This document shows positions 62,690 through 64,000 of a stretch of DNA of 64,000 bases, one piece after another. The notes below the pieces were generated by a model. The model had not been told where the DNA came from. It worked only from the letters and a program-made list of their open reading frames with translations, and ran no database searches. Position numbers and translations under genes: made by a program. Where the stretch lies: positions 69,671-133,670 of the forward strand of contig CACVBU010000600.1 in NCBI GenBank assembly GCA_902728285.1, given 5' to 3'. Source of the DNA: Clytia hemisphaerica. Taxonomy: Eukaryota > Cnidaria > Hydrozoa > Leptothecata > Clytiidae. Position 1 is the stretch's first letter. Each line of letters opens with the position of its first letter.

Positions 62690-64000
62690 AAATCACGCAA
62701 TTCATAACATTTTATACCAAACTGGCAAAATACGGGGGTAATGTTATTATAATATGGGTGAAAGTACCCCTTTTTTAAACCTGACTGAAATTCGAGCCGT
62801 TACTAGCAACCCTGCGGGGCCCAAGGCGCCGAGTATGCACCCGGCACAGTGACAAGCCGTTACTAGCAACCCTGACCTAAACAATCCCAAACAGCAAAAC
62901 CCCCGGAAAATTTAAAATGTCGGAATGAGCAATAGCCGATCACATTTTGGAGGTTTGTCTTTTATGTTTTCCAAATTATTTGTGCAATTCTTTAGCATTT
63001 TTTGAGTCTAGCCTCCTATTAGTTAGTACTTTATTTTGTAACTTCTTTGCAACAAGGTGTTTTATGTAAATGGTTTGTTTTGGATTTATTTTTAACAAGC
63101 AGAACTCAGATTCAAGCAAGTATATATCATATTTTTTTCAAGAAAGCTATAAAAGAGAGAAGAAGAGGTAAAACATTTTTCTCTTTTATTTTTATTTTGA
63201 AAGACTCATCTTTTCGTAATGCAAACTTGCATCTACCAGGTTTATCTACAGTGTATGTGGTATATGTTTTGTCTAATTGCTCTAGGAAAATTTTATGAAG
63301 AGTAGTATTTTTCAAATCACAAACAGCTTTTTTACAAATTAATGCATTATTTTTCTTTATGAATTTTTTTTTAATTTTCATAAAAGGCATAATTGTTGGT
63401 TCTGATTTTTTGTCTACAGATATAGTTTAGGCAAGCCAATATAATTTGTCGTTTTTTTACAGACCGCAAGCTTTAGGTAAATTTTAGGTTCGGTCGTGGT
63501 GTGCCTGTAGTAAAACAACAAATCAAATTGGTCCCACCTTATAGTCTACCAAAACCAAGTCCAACACAGGAAAATTTAATATAAATCATTGCATGACTTT
63601 TTAGTGAATTCAAGATGAAAAGGTGAAATTTCACTGTGAATTGTCAAATTGCAGCTTTTCACTGTGAATTCGCTAAAAAGTCAAGGTGAATTTTATTAAT
63701 TTTTTTCCTGTGCCAAGTTGTCATATACTGATATAATTTCGATAGCTATTAAAAATATGAAAGTTTCAAAATAATCTTGGTAGTTTCAAAATAGTGAAAA
63801 AATTATACAAGTAGGTGCTAAAACTTTTTATTTTTAGAAAGGTGTATATAAACCTTTCCAATGATGTTGACACCAACTTGAATTGTGGACAAAAAAGCAA
63901 CCATTCCTAGCAAGATGGCCATTAAGAAAGACTTTTGTTTATTTATCTTCTTATGAACTGCTATATGTCTGTATGTTAATAGTTGCTATTTTGCCCTTCT
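62690..64000. other. TRPM intron or downstream, no exon seen
   Basis: No continuation of the TRPM reading frame was recognised after exon M. A hairpin occupies 63595-63685 (GACTTTTTAGTGAATTC facing GAATTCGCTAAAAAGTC). A possible acceptor near 63420 (TTTTTTGTCTACAG) leads into no recognisable coding sequence. Confidence 0.45.

Overview
The window is AT-rich eukaryotic DNA with spliceosomal GT-AG introns, carrying parts or all of three animal-type genes, all on the + strand. Gene content (a type I-like diacylglycerol kinase, a full NRAMP/SLC11 metal transporter, and the 5' part of a TRPM-family channel), long repeat-filled introns, tRNA-derived SINEs, and a non-LTR retrotransposon carrying a 2A-like motif, a PHD finger, an endonuclease and a reverse transcriptase together suggest a marine invertebrate. 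An early-branching metazoan such as a cnidarian is my best guess; it is an inference and not proven by the sequence. No prokaryotic gene organisation is present.

Layout. 1-7547: the last nine exons of a diacylglycerol kinase; its introns hold a SINE, a tandem-monomer repeat element, small inverted-repeat elements and, in the last intron, a 2.7 kb fold-back element built of octamers. 7548-29465: about 22 kb between genes, almost entirely repeats: several MITEs with clear target-site duplications (11584-13830), a decayed non-LTR retrotransposon between 108-bp direct repeats (14347-18634), a 2.7 kb giant inverted repeat with TTAA ends (19989-22661), a second copy of the tandem-monomer element (22904-24560), and an array with a dispersed 12-mer (25435-26716). 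29466-43292: a complete 22-coding-exon NRAMP transporter (546 aa predicted) whose introns hold at least eight repeat elements. 43293-51919: intergenic or 5' part of the next gene, with more MITEs and a SINE. 51920-61761: thirteen exons of a TRPM-type channel N-terminus (646 codons); the pore region lies beyond the window.

The most interesting points are: (i) in the TRPM gene, exons J-K-L (59123-61029) look like a tandem duplicate of exons G-H-I (56539-58625), with the same intron phases at every boundary; (ii) many unrelated-looking inverted-repeat elements here share one design, terminal inverted repeats enclosing a short family-specific motif iterated many times; (iii) two MITE families with CAGT...ACTG ends and 5-bp target duplications at all four insertions. 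The three genes have no visible functional link; DGK (lipid signalling), NRAMP (divalent metal import) and TRPM (cation channel) are simply neighbours.
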